Shown one piece after another: positions 33,391 to 46,909 of a DNA stretch of 64,000 nt. The DNA lies in contig JARWMV010000232.1 of the NCBI GenBank assembly GCA_030998015.1, positions 2,170,001 to 2,234,000 on the forward strand, given 5' to 3'. The number at the start of each line of letters is the position of its first letter. The stretch's first letter is position 1. The notes beneath the pieces were generated by a model. It was not told the origin of the DNA. It saw only the letters and a list, made by a program, of their open reading frames with translations, and ran no database searches. The translations under genes were made by a program, and so were the position numbers. The DNA is from Ceratorhiza oryzae-sativae. Its lineage: Eukaryota > Basidiomycota > Agaricomycetes > Cantharellales > Ceratobasidiaceae.

Positions 33391-33720
33391 GTTAGCGGGG
33401 ACCAGGAGGAGCAAGTATTAGGGATGTGGTATAAGTATGTCGTGGAGAGATTTCAGTTGCGCAGGCCGGACCCTGGCGGCTGAGTGACAGGGTGGCGGTG
33501 CTACGCAATGAGCAGGCGAATACTCGGACCGACAAAGATAGTCTTTTGTCACTCGTGGAAGCCATCTACTGGATCGCAGCACACCAGTGGTCTCAGTACC
33601 GTGTGCGTTCGAACCTCCTGACCGCATTGGCGGTCACCATTGGCCGTGGGTCACTCAAAAGATGCTCTTCGGCAAATACATAAAATAAAACTGAGAGAAA
33701 TATGGCTACAGTCTTCCTAC
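33391..33720. other. intergenic region
   Basis: 330 bp between copy B's start and the 3' end of the kleisin gene. Promoter of copy B is expected here; no other feature. Confidence 0.5.
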
Positions 33721-36553
33721 CTACAGTGCCTGGATGGAGAAATCCGCAAATGGCCCAGGCTGCTTGACACGAACGACCGACTTGGTAGCGAGCACTAGCC
33801 ACTATAATTCAGGTGCGGAACTTGCGTCGACTCGCCACATCCCCTCACCTAGCGTGTGATAAAACGCTGCTGCAGCGACGTGTGCAGTGCTGGACTCCGC
33901 TGGCGCAATGCTACTGAACCAAACCCCTTCTGAATCATCCGCTAAAGCTCGTTCTTGCATGCGTATGTATCTGCAGACCTTGATCAAGCGGCTGAACAAT
34001 GCGTGTTTGGGGTACATACTCGAGAAACTTGAAAGAATTACGCTCTATCGCGACCTCGGCCTGGCTCAGCCTCTCATCCGCTATAGGCTATGATCAGCAA
34101 TCCTGAACACGCTCCTTGAACACGAAGGCGAACCGATGACCGGAAACTCGAACCCATCCCCGAATCCATCTAACCCAGGTCCAAACTTTCCAGGAGACGC
34201 AGAAAGTCTTGACGGTGTCTGACTTGACCGTCCAATTCTACACAAACGCAGAAAAAGGCTCAGGCTGCGAAACAAGCAACACATACAACAGAGCACCACA
34301 TACTTTACGCTGACGTGATCCACTTTGACTGATCCCGGTAGGTTTGCCGGTCCCTGATCTCCGTTCGTAGACGAAGACACGCCTGGAGGATCCCAGGGAA
34401 AGAACGTGCTTCGTTGAGACGCATCAACCTCTTCCTCGGCCTGGGGCGCCCGCATCCCGTGTTCAGGAGCTTCGACGGACGAGTCACGGGGGAGCCCAGC
34501 GCCTGCCAAACGGGGATGTGTTCATAGGAAGGAATGTATGCGCAGAGAAGGCTGACTCTTACCTTCGTAGAAATTTGCGTCTCCTCCCCAGACATAATCT
34601 TGACCAAAATTCATTGGTGTCTCCATCCTACGCCCCATCTCTGGGCCTTGACTTGGAGTCTCTTCCCTTTTCCGCTTTGTGGGGAAGGCTGAACAAGTTT
34701 ATCAGGCGAATCAAAGAGAGAAAGAGGTAGGCTGAAAGTTGAATATACCGGGAGCAGCAAAACCGTCATCCTCATGACGTTTCCGTTTGTGGGAATTGGC
34801 GTCAACAAGTGATTTGAATGAATATTTCAGCCAGTCATCGAGCGCAGGACAGTTGACTACGGGTCAGGGTTGATAAGTAGAGAACACAACAGAAACATGT
34901 GTTTGAAGCTTACAGCCGTGAGGTACACCTTCCATCCACATATCGATCACCCGCGCGGCATCTCTCTCTCGCCGGCGGAGCTCAAGCTCGATTCGAATAC
35001 GACCTTGTTCCTCCAATGGGCCTGAACAACATCATTCTTGCAAGAAATTAGACGATGCGCTACCTTGGTATAGTTCTCAGCGGTCATCTCGTTCTCTTCG
35101 AGGTCCGCCCGCTTGTCTTGGATAGCTCCCTTTTGCTTCTTTGTTTTCTTCAAGCCTGGAGGCAGAGGTTTTGCACCCTGGGTCCTCTCGCCCTCCTGGG
35201 CATTTGCCAATGTCGCCCCCACCCTTTGGTCACCTATGAGTGGGGGAAGCTGAGGCTCGCGCGACTGGAATCGTGAGCCGGCATAAGAAGACGATAACCC
35301 GAGACCATCACTTCCCGGTACATCGAACCGCGAGGACGAAGGTACCATGTCCATGGGAGCCCAATCGGCCATGTTGAGTGGGTCTATGGAGACACTCGAC
35401 CCCTATACTCAACATAATGAACGTGTCGATCTAACAACCAAATGTTCCAGCACTTACACGCGCATATACCGGCTCCATCCCGAATCCAGTGGTTGCACCG
35501 AGCATACTATGCGGTTTCTCCTTCTGCTTTTGTTTCGTGGGCGGATCAATATCCATGAGATTCGGGCTTTGAATGTGTCAGGGCTTGAATCGTCCAACGA
35601 GATCAAACTTACTCTTCCAGTTGCTCAAGGTCACCAAACGCGTCCTGGAGTCCCAAGTCCAAGTTCCCAAAGTCCAAACCTTGACCCAGATCTATAGCGT
35701 TAGCCAATTCATCGAGCTTATCATCTGCTCCGGCAAGTAGATCTGCATGCGTTTCCTCCAGGGTATGCGGTACACGTTGGCTCTGGGTTTGAGCGTGGGT
35801 GCCGGTAAAGTCTTGGGACGTGATTCCAGGAGGGCTTGAGTGACAGTCTCCTACAATGGGCCTTAATAGCGCTCAGATTAAACAAAGCAAGGTAAATGCC
35901 TACTATTGGCGACAGGGGTGAAAAAGTCCTCCCAGGCCTAGCGTACGTTCGTGAACACCCTACAAGGTGGGAAATAAGAGACACGAACGGGTCCGTCGAT
36001 ATCTAGATCGATGTTGATTCCAATGGCACCCTCGGGCGCGGTAAAAGTGATGGTATCGGGACTATGGTACTTTTCAGCTCCGAAGCCCAAGGAGAAAAAC
36101 CAATAACACACCGAACGCTCCCGAACGCCATGTCCAGCGCAGCACTTGTTTCGGCAGCACTCATTTCCAACATCGTCCTTTTGAGCGACGTAAAGCAATT
36201 TGTCACCTCAGATAGGAATATATCGTGTTTTACTTTGTATACGCTGGAGAGATATATGAGTAGCGCCTGGACCACAGCGTGTGTTGTCGACGAACCGGAC
36301 AACTCCGACAAGCAAGTTGCTACTCAGACGCAAAGCTAGCGGTTCCGCAGGCTCAGCAATTATTTCGCATAATTGTCTGATATCAGCTTTGAGGACGCTG
36401 CGCCTACTGAGCCTGCCGATGGATGTCTTTCCCAACGTAGCCGCCATCCTAAACGGAATTCTTTAAGATATCTAGGGGGAAAGATGAAAGACTCTACCAA
36501 ATCAATCCTATTCCGCTGTCGCGCTTTGAGAGGATCTCGGTGGTAAAAAACAT
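33721..36553 (-). CDS. Rad21/Rec8-family cohesin subunit (Rec8-like)
   Basis: Kleisin that closes the cohesin ring in sister-chromatid cohesion. Exon 1 (MFFTTEILSKRDSGIGLIW) splices at a GTAGAG..TTTAG intron to MAATLGKTSIGRLSRRSVLK, ADIRQLCEIIAEPAEPLALR and LSSNLLVGVVR, then VYKVKHDIFLSEVTNCFTSL: the Rad21/Rec8 N-terminal domain. The middle is low-complexity and acidic, with APEGAIGINIDLDIDG, IDLGQGLDFGNLDLGLQDAF and a basic patch (PPGLKKTKKQKGAIQDKRAD). The C-terminal winged-helix domain is recognisable as VWFSSIAPAESSTAHVAAAA, then FYHT, and after an intron LVLATKSVVRVKQPGPFADF SIQAL with the stop. Both family domains are present, so the gene looks complete. The N-terminal sequence reads more like meiotic Rec8 than mitotic Rad21, but that is a judgement from memory. 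Nuclear. Confidence 0.88.
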
Positions 36554-36812
36554 AACAGAATTGTGCGTGAGGTGTTGGTTGGATCTGAACAGCTTTCGGC
36601 AGTCGTGTCCTGGTAGACTACGACGGGGAATTCTCGATGATGAACAGTGACATATCCCAGAACCCCAAAAGATCTGAGGATTGGCGTCGTTGATCGCTCT
36701 TTTGGAGGGTAAACAGCCAAATTAGGTGGCCACTTTACCGAGCACAGGCTGGAACTAACAAGAAAGCGTAGATTACAATGAAATTTTACAAACAAATGTG
36801 TAGCACCATAGA

Positions 36813-37928
<1,116 letters not shown>

Positions 37929-38313
37929 GATCACGGTTTGACACCTAGAGTCACGTGAGCGATTGTCTGTGCTGCAATTAATACGCCATTTGGTGCTTTT
38001 AGTTTGGAAATGACCTCCGAAAGAAAATCAAGCGCGCGTTAGGCCTCAGTTCAAGCTATTATACCCCGTACTTATTGCATTGTGCATATATGGATGCATT
38101 TTGCTGCACAACCCAGGTACGTCAAAGAGCCGAACCAATCCCTCATTCTACCCGAGTTTATTTGATGTATACCCAAAGGCTCTGACTCAATCAATAGGGA
38201 TATCTAATTCGCAAATCAACTACAAACCCAGCTCCTCGCTGAGCTCAGCTTCAACCACTCAACGACGTCACCTTCGACAATGTCCCGCTTTCCTATGACG
38301 CCCTTACCCTAAC

Positions 38314-38766
38314 ATGCACATCCCTCTAAGAATTATTGCGGTTTTAGAGGGGACTGATTCTGGAAAGACCTCAAGTCGTCAGGCGCTAAGGTTTGCATAC
38401 AGACTCAGCTTTGCTAGCATAGTCACATGCTTGAGCATCTGCAGTGTAGATCGGGCTTCGTCGCAGGAATTGAGAGCGAAGACGCGCCAAGAGCAGGACG
38501 AAATTAGGACCCTGGCGCCTTTAGTTACGAATGACATATCGGGTCTACAACCTCTAGTTCAGAACGTGCAAAATAGGGTAAGCGATAATAAGACAAGGAT
38601 TTATCTTAACAAGGCTTTGCAAATGTCGCTGGGAAGCACGTCCTGCACCATATTTAAAGCACATAATTACGTGCTGCATAAAAACGAGGCCAAATTGCTC
38701 GAGAATACGAACGACAATATCAGGCGAGGAAGATCACATGAAACAAACGTGTACATGCTACACTAG
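38314..38766 (+). CDS. doubtful hypothetical protein
   Basis: One open frame of 150 codons with no known domain. The middle has a charged, possibly helical stretch (ELRAKTRQEQDEIRTLAPLV) and the rest is mixed. No signal peptide, no neighbour relation, no introns. It could be a chance ORF in a long intergenic region or a remnant. Confidence 0.25.
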   Translation: MHIPLRIIAVLEGTDSGKTSSRQALRFAYRLSFASIVTCLSICSVDRASSQELRAKTRQEQDEIRTLAPLVTNDISGLQPLVQNVQNRVSDNKTRIYLNKALQMSLGSTSCTIFKAHNYVLHKNEAKLLENTNDNIRRGRSHETNVYMLH

Positions 38767-39659
38767 ATATTTTGGATAAAATATCGCCTACTGTAATCGA
38801 ATACTCTGGCCTCTAAGCGGTCCTTGGGCATGTAATTGTTGCTGACAAAAAACCTAATCTCATCAGGGGACGATCAGGCTCGCCGGAGTTGGCATATTTA
38901 CTGATTCTTGCGCCCAGCTTAGTCTGCTTCAGATCAATTTAAGAAGGTTATTTGAAGTTTCTGAGATTTATAAGATAATCGCTATGAGCTGAGGACAGAA
39001 CCGAGGGCCGAGGGAGGCTCCAGGGGGCACGAGTTTTGGCTAGGATCAGTCGGTGGTGGTGCATTAATGTGGCACAAACGCTCTTTCCTTGAACCTAAGT
39101 TAACATGATACCTGTATCTCATACGTGCTCTACAATATCACAAGGGGATAGTAGCTGTAGCTGTGAAATGAACCCAACTGCTATTAGGAGGGTTATTATA
39201 GTTTGATTGGTTAATAGCGGCTATTCATTAGCCACCGGCTCAAATGACCCTAGTGTTGTTATCAAGTCACAAAAGGCCAAGCAAAAACATTGACCCAATA
39301 GCAACATATCTTTCTCTTGTGTTCCGGCTTCTGATGGCTCATTTTAGAAGAACCTACGCTTAAGCATCAATTCCGCACAAACGCTTATGGTCACGTGATC
39401 AAAGCGAGCTGAAACGACCCGTTAGCGAGCCCGGCTAACACGAAGGGCTCTTCGGCACCGACTTTGAGGACGAATTTAGACATTCCATGTCGGAATGATT
39501 ACCCGTTCCAGCAGTGAACTCACATGGATTCTACCATCGCGAATCGATGCTTTTCGGGTGAAGCTTAGCGTGCATTCGCCTGGTCACCGACATGCCCATC
39601 TCCTTCAGGAGCACGAGTTCGCGCACTAATAACTCAGTATAATGAACTAATTCTGGGGG

Positions 39660-39666
39660 TATAAAA
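39660..39666 (+). promoter_or_regulatory. TATA box of the GH128 gene
   Basis: TATAAAA after a G run, 83 bp before the ATG at 39749. Confidence 0.65.
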
Positions 39667-39748
39667 CATGTCGTGTCTAGGTTGTGGATGAGCATCGACC
39701 CTTCCATTCGAATTGTTTCTCAGTCCACCACCTACTTCACAAATCAAA

Positions 39749-40786
39749 ATGCCCTCTATCTTGAGCATGAGTGCTTTGGCTGTAGCGCTATTGGCCGCTG
39801 CTCCTTCCGCTTTGGCAGGAAAGCGTGGCTTGGCGTGGCCCTGGTATAACGAGGGTTCTAACCTAGATGAAACCAAGCTCGCCAACGGTAACGGCAATGT
39901 CAACTGGATGTATAACTGGGAGACCTGGCGCCCAGCCAACACTGCGTGAGCTATTCCTTGCTAAGTATCCTGATGATTATATTGAACTTCTCGGTTATTT
40001 TTAAAGCAACGTGAACTGGATTGGTACCCAGGCGACTAAGGACTCGGCATCTTCTCCTATTAGCCAGCTTCGGACTCGCGCCGCTCAGCAGGGCTGGAAC
40101 ACTGTGTTCTCACTCAATGAACCTGATCTGAATGGCATCAGCCCTTCGGATGCCGCCAACTGGTACATCCAATACATAAATCCACTTGCTATCAGTAAGG
40201 AATCGTCCCATTAGATTATATTCACGGTATTCACCAAGTTCCATGTATGCAGAGAAGGCAATCCCCTCCGTATCCTCCAGCCAAAACTCAGGGCAGGGTC
40301 TTGACTGGGCAGCACAGTTTATATCCGCTTGTGCTGGCCGCTGCTACTTCGACTATGTGAACATCCACTGGTACGGAAACTCGTTTTCGGAGTTCCAGTC
40401 ACATGTACAAAACGCGCACAACCGCTTCCCCAACTACCAGGTATGTATACAATCTTTCAGCTTCAGTTGGGCATCACTTAAAAAAAATAATCAAGCTCGT
40501 GATATCGGAGTTTGCCCTCAACTCGCCGGCTAGCCGTGATCAGCAGGTTGCATTTTTGAAACAAGCCATGTCCTTCCTAGACGGTGCCTCCTATGTTTCA
40601 ATGGTGAGCTTTACTGCATTCTTTCAACAAATTATGGCTTACCACTCTTCTTAGTACGCGGTCTTCGGCGCTAGTTCCCCGAGCAAAATCCAGGCGAACA
40701 CGGGCGGAGGGCAGGTCGGCACCGGCTCTTCACTCTACAACGATGATGGTAGTTTGTCTGCCAATGGTATTGCTTATCGCGGATAG
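39749..40786 (+). CDS. GH128 family secreted glycosidase (asl1-like)
   Basis: Secreted glycoside hydrolase of family 128, usually beta-1,3-glucanase, often named alkali-sensitive linkage protein 1 in fungi. The ATG gives MPSILSMSALAVALLAAAPS then ALAGKRGLAWPWYNEG, a signal peptide followed by the family opening. Exons then give GNVNWMYNWETWRPANTA, RAAQQGWNTVFSLNEPDLNG (first catalytic Glu in NEP), SDAANWYIQYINPLAI, GQGLDWAAQFISACAGRCYF, DYVNIHWYGNSFSEFQSHVQ, IVISEFALNSPASRDQQVAF (second catalytic Glu in ISEF) and YAVFGASSPSKIQANTGGGQ up to IAYRG and the stop. Length is normal. Acts on cell-wall glucans, own or foreign. Five exons or so with GT..AG introns. Confidence 0.92.
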
Positions 40787-41424
40787 ATCTAGGGTTTGAA
40801 AAACACTACCACAAAGTGTTAAATTAAGCCTCCTATTCGTGTCATAGCTAGTCGTCGTTCAAACGCGTTTTAATTTACATACTTTGATTCGTGAAAGCAT
40901 GTTCTGTCTCGATTTGCTTGATTCATTGGTTCACATCAATCGAGTGTCATAGCATTTTCGTGAACAATAGGGCTATATGCGCGTGCTCAGTCAGATTATT
41001 ATCTAGAGCCCTTTTCAGCCAATTAAACCAGTAAGAAATATAGGTCTAGTCTTCTGCGTTGGCGACATTCGATTAACACATCGTACAAGCCCCGGACGCG
41101 AGTTAGACGTCCTCCCAGGGTTTCCCAACTGGGGCACTACTCGCCCGCCCAAGTTTAAGTTCAATCATGATCTTATGGCTTCCTTCGTCAGTAGGTACGT
41201 TGCTAGGTCCGGATATGCTAAATGATGCGCTCAAGATCCTTTAATTAGTGACTGCTGGTTGGAGAACAGCTATTGGGGGGAAATGGTGGCTGCCCCTCTA
41301 CTCCAGGTACCTCCCCCACGCCAAACAGACCAAAGGCCATGTCATCATCGCTCTCTTGTGCCTCTCCGGCAGGAGATGCTTATCCTGCTATATAGTAAGC
41401 TCAAATCTTGCTATAATCGGCGGC
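40787..41424. other. intergenic region
   Basis: 3' UTR of the GH128 gene and spacer. The right end may be the outermost part of the DUF4139 relic (a minus-strand acidic stretch, QESDDDMAFGLFG, near 41330), not certain. Confidence 0.4.
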
Positions 41425-42373
41425 ACTCACCCACACCCGTGGGAGGAGGCGGGAATCCTATGCGCCAAGGAGAAAGTGGAGGCACATGACTCCCGAGTTG
41501 AGGGGATGGGGTTGAAAAGGTTGAGACGTCAGGCCACTCTCCCCAGTTTTCTGAGATGGAAGCCCGGTAGTGTGACTTGAGTATTGATGGCGTATTAGGA
41601 GACTTGGCAGTTTAGGACCTTGCGTCGCAGCAGGGCACCCAGCTCGCACTCGAAACCACTCTCATCGAGTTAATAGGCATTTACCATGAATAATAGATGC
41701 ACTTACTATAAGTTAGCAAGAGCTCCGCGGCACCATTTGTTTCAGAAACGATATCGCAGTAATTGGCGAGGCGCTTTTTCATTTGCCCATCTGCATATAC
41801 CTCTGACCGAGCGTCTTGACACGTCCCCTCGGCCTTATCGATCTGTACGTACAAATACTAGATTCGATTGCGATAGCGACTTGGCAAGGGCTAAATAAAT
41901 CCAAGAATCGTTACACACTTTCAATGTCAATAATTTGACAGTCCAAGTCCCACCGTAAGTATTCAAGAGTTTGGGCTTGCTCCTTTGCGATTTCACGTTC
42001 CTTGCAGAGAGCTTCAGCAACACGTCGTTATTTGAGAGCGGCCTCATTGTTAGAAGCTGGGACCGAACTAGCGGCAGGGCGATGATAGAGCACATCGAGG
42101 ATGACGCCTACCCTAATATCTTCAAAGCGAATAGAGTCTTCCTTGATGTATTATGGTAAACATTCGATCGTGACCTGCTTTGGGGTTTAGTACAACTTGT
42201 TGGGGTGATATTCAGACCGACCACAGCTCAAAAGCAAGAGTGAAGGTACATTCAATTCAACTTGAACGCGCCCTTTGATTTCAGCTTGACGAACGTGAAT
42301 GCCAGCGACAGAGTCGATTCAGTCATCCTGTTCTGCAGCGTTGACAGACAGCTATCTTATTTGTCGGAGACAT
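41425..42373 (-). pseudogene. decayed copy of the DUF4140/DUF4139 gene
   Basis: Reading the minus strand while allowing frame changes and stops recovers, in the right order, the landmarks of the intact gene at 46910-48930: an N-terminal block near 42255-42350 (VNAAEQDD, stop, IDSV, then QAEIKGRVQVELN), near 42075-42160 a block with EDSIRFEDIRVGVILDVLYH, near 41860-41900 LDLFSPCQVAIAI (intact copy LDMFSSRQIAIA), and near 41430-41590 HTTGLPSQKTGE and FSLAHRIPAS (intact copy SPWRIGFPA). No frame stays open over more than about 90 codons, and in-frame stops and indels are frequent, so it cannot encode the full protein. It seems to be an old duplicate. Confidence 0.75.
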
Positions 42374-44072
42374 TTCGGAAATCACAGTAGGAAATATCAG
42401 CTTTCAGACTGAAAACAATGAGAGATGAAGGTGTAAAGTGAATGTTAAGCAGTCGGGTGCGCCCTACATACTAGAACGGACTTTGTGCACACGCATGCCC
42501 CAAGGGGGACGTACCCATGACAGGAGCACCCTGTCGTACAATGGCTCAAATTCACCATGACTCCAGAACAGGGGGTTCGGCGATGGCGTTCTCAATTTGG
42601 TTACGCCTGAAAGGCCAGCCTGCCAGGGCTAGGCACAATCAATAGGGGCGTTGCCATTTAAAATACCACAAGTATTCCAGAAGGACGTTACAATGACAAA
42701 ACTTCGAGGTTACCGCCGCCACTTGAGGCGGTGTCCGTTCGCCCGATCCAGCAGGCAAGTGACGTGTAGTGTTGTATTATGGCCGAGCCATAGGGAAAAT
42801 TCTGCACACTAGACAAGTGGATCAAAAGAGCCAGACCCACCAGCTTGCCTTTAGATGTGTGATTCAATATTAATCATCGGGCACTCGTATTACGGCTGAA
42901 GACAGAACGCGATTTGCCAATTCGACACTCGGTCATTAGCGCCCAGTCGTCCAGCAGGCAAACGGGTGTTGGGGGCTTTGCATACATTTTAGCTCTTTCT
43001 CCTAACAGAAAAGCTTCACGAATGACAATCATTGGGTTATCGAATGGGTTTATTGACTTTTCGAGACTTAAAATGCATTTCTCAATCCCTCAATATGATA
43101 TGAATGAATAGCATTCGCGAAGATAACTTGCTTGCGTAGAAGGGAAAGGGTATACTTCAATGTCACTAGCCTACCGTGGCTTTCGGGGAACAAAGGTTAG
43201 GATTGTTGCGAACGAATCGAGCAATAAGGCGCAACGCGCGCTTCGCTGGTTCATCAGTCTCTAGGTTCGCATTCGCTTCCGGGCTTCTAAACCATTCATG
43301 TAGAGGTGTTTGGACATGCAAATACTGGAGTCAAACTAATGGAACAATGCGCAAACGCTGAACGTGTGCGTGGCAGAATATTTAGTTCGCGATATTGGGG
43401 ATGTTCAATGTTGATGAAGGCGCCACGGTATTTTTGATCGCCACTACAAATACTAAGCCATCTCTGATCAGGGGCGGCCAGACCCGGAGCCTCGGGATCA
43501 TTTTCTCAATTACGGATGTAATTAATGAGCATGTAAATGCGAGAAATGCTGCGAAGAAACTAGAGGTTTTTATGGACGGTCTTTAACGAGATCGGCACGA
43601 AAAGGCGTGTTGTGTACTTGATGTGGCTGAAGCGGTGGGGCCTCTGTGCAAGTGTGTAAGCTCTGGTAAAATAGATCCGAGAAACCGGTGATGGGGCCAA
43701 ACGTTTGTATCTTAGCCCAATCAAGGTGGTCCACAACCTTCAATCCTCAACATCCGGCGCAAGTATGTTGCTCGCCGTTGTCTGTGTTGTTCGCCTGTCC
43801 TGACGCTAGCCTCTTCTTTTTCACAGGTGACGGACCGGCGCCTCGCTGTGGATTGTTATCTCTGGTCTTATGAACAACGAACACCACCGGTCTAATGCTC
43901 ATGTCCTGTCCGTCTCAAGAAAACGAAAAATAGACTCCAGCCACTCTAATGCTCTCCTGTGTGTTTTCACTTCACTTGCGTTGCCTCTCCGGTTCGGCTG
44001 TCATGATCCCTAACTTACAAGCCATAATTCTTGACAGACAATACTCAACACCGCTGCAGCCTGTTGCCCTCA
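42374..44072. other. intergenic region
   Basis: About 1.7 kb. Some short ORFs (for example around 43176-43586) have protein-like composition on both strands but no recognisable domain. The right end should contain the promoter of the PHD-finger gene. Confidence 0.4.
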
Positions 44073-46216
44073 ATGCCCACTCGTCGCACATGTGAGTTTT
44101 CGTTTGGTATATCCAGCATATCTACCAACTCATTGTTGATCACTTTGTGTTTTGGAACAATTCCGACCCAGGTCCCATCCGTGAGTGAATATCATTTTTG
44201 ATCCCGCATTTTCAAGTGCTAACAATCATACTCTGCGAATCACAGACATGCAATCGCCTTGGCTCCTGTATCGACTACGGCCTTGCCGTACCCCACTCAA
44301 CATCAGGGCACCCTTGCCCAGCCGTTTTGGGCAAATTATGGGTACGTGGCCCGATACAACAGCGCTTCTAATGTTTTTTCCAATCAACGTCGCTTTTTAC
44401 CTAACTGGCCCCATTTTTTGCGTCTCCACTGCTTTGTGTTCATCGTGTCCAGAACTAATGCCCTTTTCAGGAACAGGCCGCCGAATGAAAATAAACGTAC
44501 TCTAGTTCACTCTACTCTTACCGAAGCAAGGGCTTCCAGCCATCTATCTACCCCACACCCTTATAATCACTCTCCATTGGGGAACAACCTACCAACTACT
44601 GCCGACGTCGACCTTATTCCGGATACCAAGCGTGCCCGCATCACTCCTTCCTTACCTGGTGCATCATCGCCGAAGCCCCCATCCCGTCTCCTCTACCGAC
44701 CACTTCAGCATCGCTTCCAAAACACCTCCAGGCGTTTACCAGGACTGCACCTCGTCCTCGAGCACGCATTATCGTCGCCGACGTCCATCGTATGGGTCGG
44801 GTAGCGGTTCATGCTGATGTCTTTGCTCAGATCATTGAACAGGAAGAACGTGTCGCCGGGCCTGGAGGCGCGTGGACTCGGAGAGCTCGCCGTCGCGATC
44901 GCGCAAGGCCTGGCTCCGGATCTGGCAAGATTGTCAACGGATACAATCAAACGCCCACCAATACCAGTAACGGCGATTCACCTGCTATCGACGATGGCCC
45001 AGACCTTTGCTCGCCGTGGCCCGACGCTCAGTACCCATGGTCATTGATCGCAGTCCAAGTTGAAGACAAGCGTGTTCGGGCTCGGCATGCCGAGCTTGCA
45101 CATGTCAAAAAGTGGCTCGAGTCTGCTGAAGACGAGGTAGACGAAATCGAAGAACCTGTCTGGAATACCCCCGGTTCTGGTCTCGAAAGTGGTCTATCCG
45201 GGCTTGACGAAATTCCTGGTTATCCTGCTGGCCCGGTTATGAACTCGAGCCTCTCGGATTCTGTTGCTTCCGACGAAGATGGCGCAGACGCACGCACCGC
45301 TCTGCTAGCCCGAGCCTCGGTTCAAGAATTTATCGCTCGACGCACTGCTCGAGCAGTCGTGCAACATACGCCATCTGGGGATGTCGTGCGTTGCATCTGT
45401 CGTGCAGGCGCCGATGGCCGGCCTATGATTCAATGCTCGGATTGCCGTACTTGGGCGCACCGTATCTGTATGGATGCACCAGGCTCTACGAGCCAGTGGC
45501 GCTGCTGGCGATGTGCGCCTGCGCTACCTGCTCCTCAAGAACTGGTGGTCGCTCAACCGACATTTGTTCCCAATTCGACCCCCGGCCGACGAATCGTGGC
45601 TCGCCCGCCACTCCCGATGCGTGCGGTTCAGTGGCAGCCGTCACCGCTACTTCCTTCGGTGCCCCTGCCCGAGACTCCTGAACGTACTGCGCCATTTCCG
45701 TTCCACAGCTTTATCACTCCCAGGTTCTTTGCGGACTTTGCACGACGAGATACGGATGATGATGAAGGTGACACGGACATGGTTGATGGTTCTCCGACAC
45801 GGCAACGAACATACTCTCCGGCGCAATCCCCTGCGCGTTCCCGGTCGTCTGCTAATTTGCTGTCGCTGCAGCCGTCTCCTGCTACGCCCCCGCCGATTCG
45901 GTCCAATGCCGGCGCTACCCCGATGACACCGGAGCGAAGCGCCGGTCCAAGGCCCCAGCCTCAGCACTCGGGTAGCACAGCTGCAGATAGCGCAGGACCG
46001 GCGTCGCCCGCTATTGTGGGAGGAGGCAGCATGTATGCGAGCAACGGGACATGCAATGGACCCGATGTGTTCACGAGCGATATCAGTGTCTATGCCAATG
46101 AGGACTCACCAGTTCGACACCGTCGAGCCCACAGGACATGGCAACTGGGGAACACAGCCGGCACAAAAGTCGCCTCGGAAGTGGGCATGCGACGGGGGGA
46201 CGAAGTGGCAAGATGA
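44073..46216 (+). CDS. PHD-finger protein
   Basis: Probable chromatin reader. The start is likely the ATG giving MPTRRT, with small exons joined to HAIALAPVSTTALPYPTQHQ and GTLAQPFWANYG; a later exon has RPPNENKRTLVHSTLTEARA and DVDLIPDTKRARITPSLPGA. The main exon reads RVAVHADVFAQIIEQEERVA, KKWLESAEDEVDEIEEPVWN, and the PHD finger VRCICRAGADGRPMIQCSDC RTWAHRICMDAPGSTSQWRC WRC (C-x-C, C-x2-C, H-x2-C, C-x2-C). The C-terminal third is low-complexity, rich in Pro and Ser (TYSPAQSPARSRSSANLLSL). The frame shown ends at 46216, but a short intron ending near 46109 would instead give FDTVEPTGHGNWGTQPAQKS with a stop at 46235. Exon boundaries before 44790 are uncertain. Confidence 0.8.
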
Positions 46217-46235
46217 GCAGGTGCCAACCAAATAA

Positions 46236-46909
46236 ACACGGTTCTGGGTTTTCATCTTTTGTCGTGGCAAACTCGTTTTTTTTGTTGATGATAGGGGTGT
46301 TCCTTGCGACCAGTATTTGTGGTTTATCTCAACTATGCCTAATATTTTCTCTTTTCACGTAGTGTAAAGCCGTTATATGTACGCAGCTGTTTCTTTGTTG
46401 CTGTCGCCTTGTGTAGCCACACTTTTATTGATTTTCGCGTGGGTGATGTTGGTTTCTGTGGTCCAACATCGAAAAGGGTTTGGGCACAAACACAAGTGAC
46501 GTGCGACTTCGATTACATCACCATCAGACGCGTGCCTCGGAGATCACCGCCTCAAGAAGCCGCCGGCTCCGCTGAACCTGTGTCGGCCCGTATTGTCAGG
46601 AAACATGAATTCTACTAATTGCAGGGAGCTAATTGCCTGGGCCCCAGGGGATCTGCCACCGGCGGTGCCTGCGTTTGACAGCGTTGATACTGTCATCACC
46701 GTATTCCGCTCTGACTCGTGTTTTACACAGCTATGACTCCCCACCGGATTTCCTAGGGATTTCTTCCTCCTTTTCCACCGCCAACCGTGGGCGGAAAGAG
46801 TGGCGCAACAGGACAGGCGCCCGCCTTGCGCCAAGTGGGCTTTCGATATATGAACCAGCCGATTGCCGGCCGGACATGAAAGAAACCACCACCCTCTCGC
46901 ACCATCGCC
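46236..46909. other. intergenic region
   Basis: About 670 bp between two plus-strand genes; 3' UTR of the PHD gene and promoter of the DUF4139 gene. Short ORFs only. Confidence 0.5.

Larger units (their letters stand above)
37929..39748. promoter_or_regulatory. long divergent intergenic region, IDI1 / GH128
   Basis: About 1.8 kb. The right end holds the GH128 TATA box. A 150-codon plus-strand ORF at 38314-38766 is described separately as doubtful. The rest shows nothing recognisable. Confidence 0.5.
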
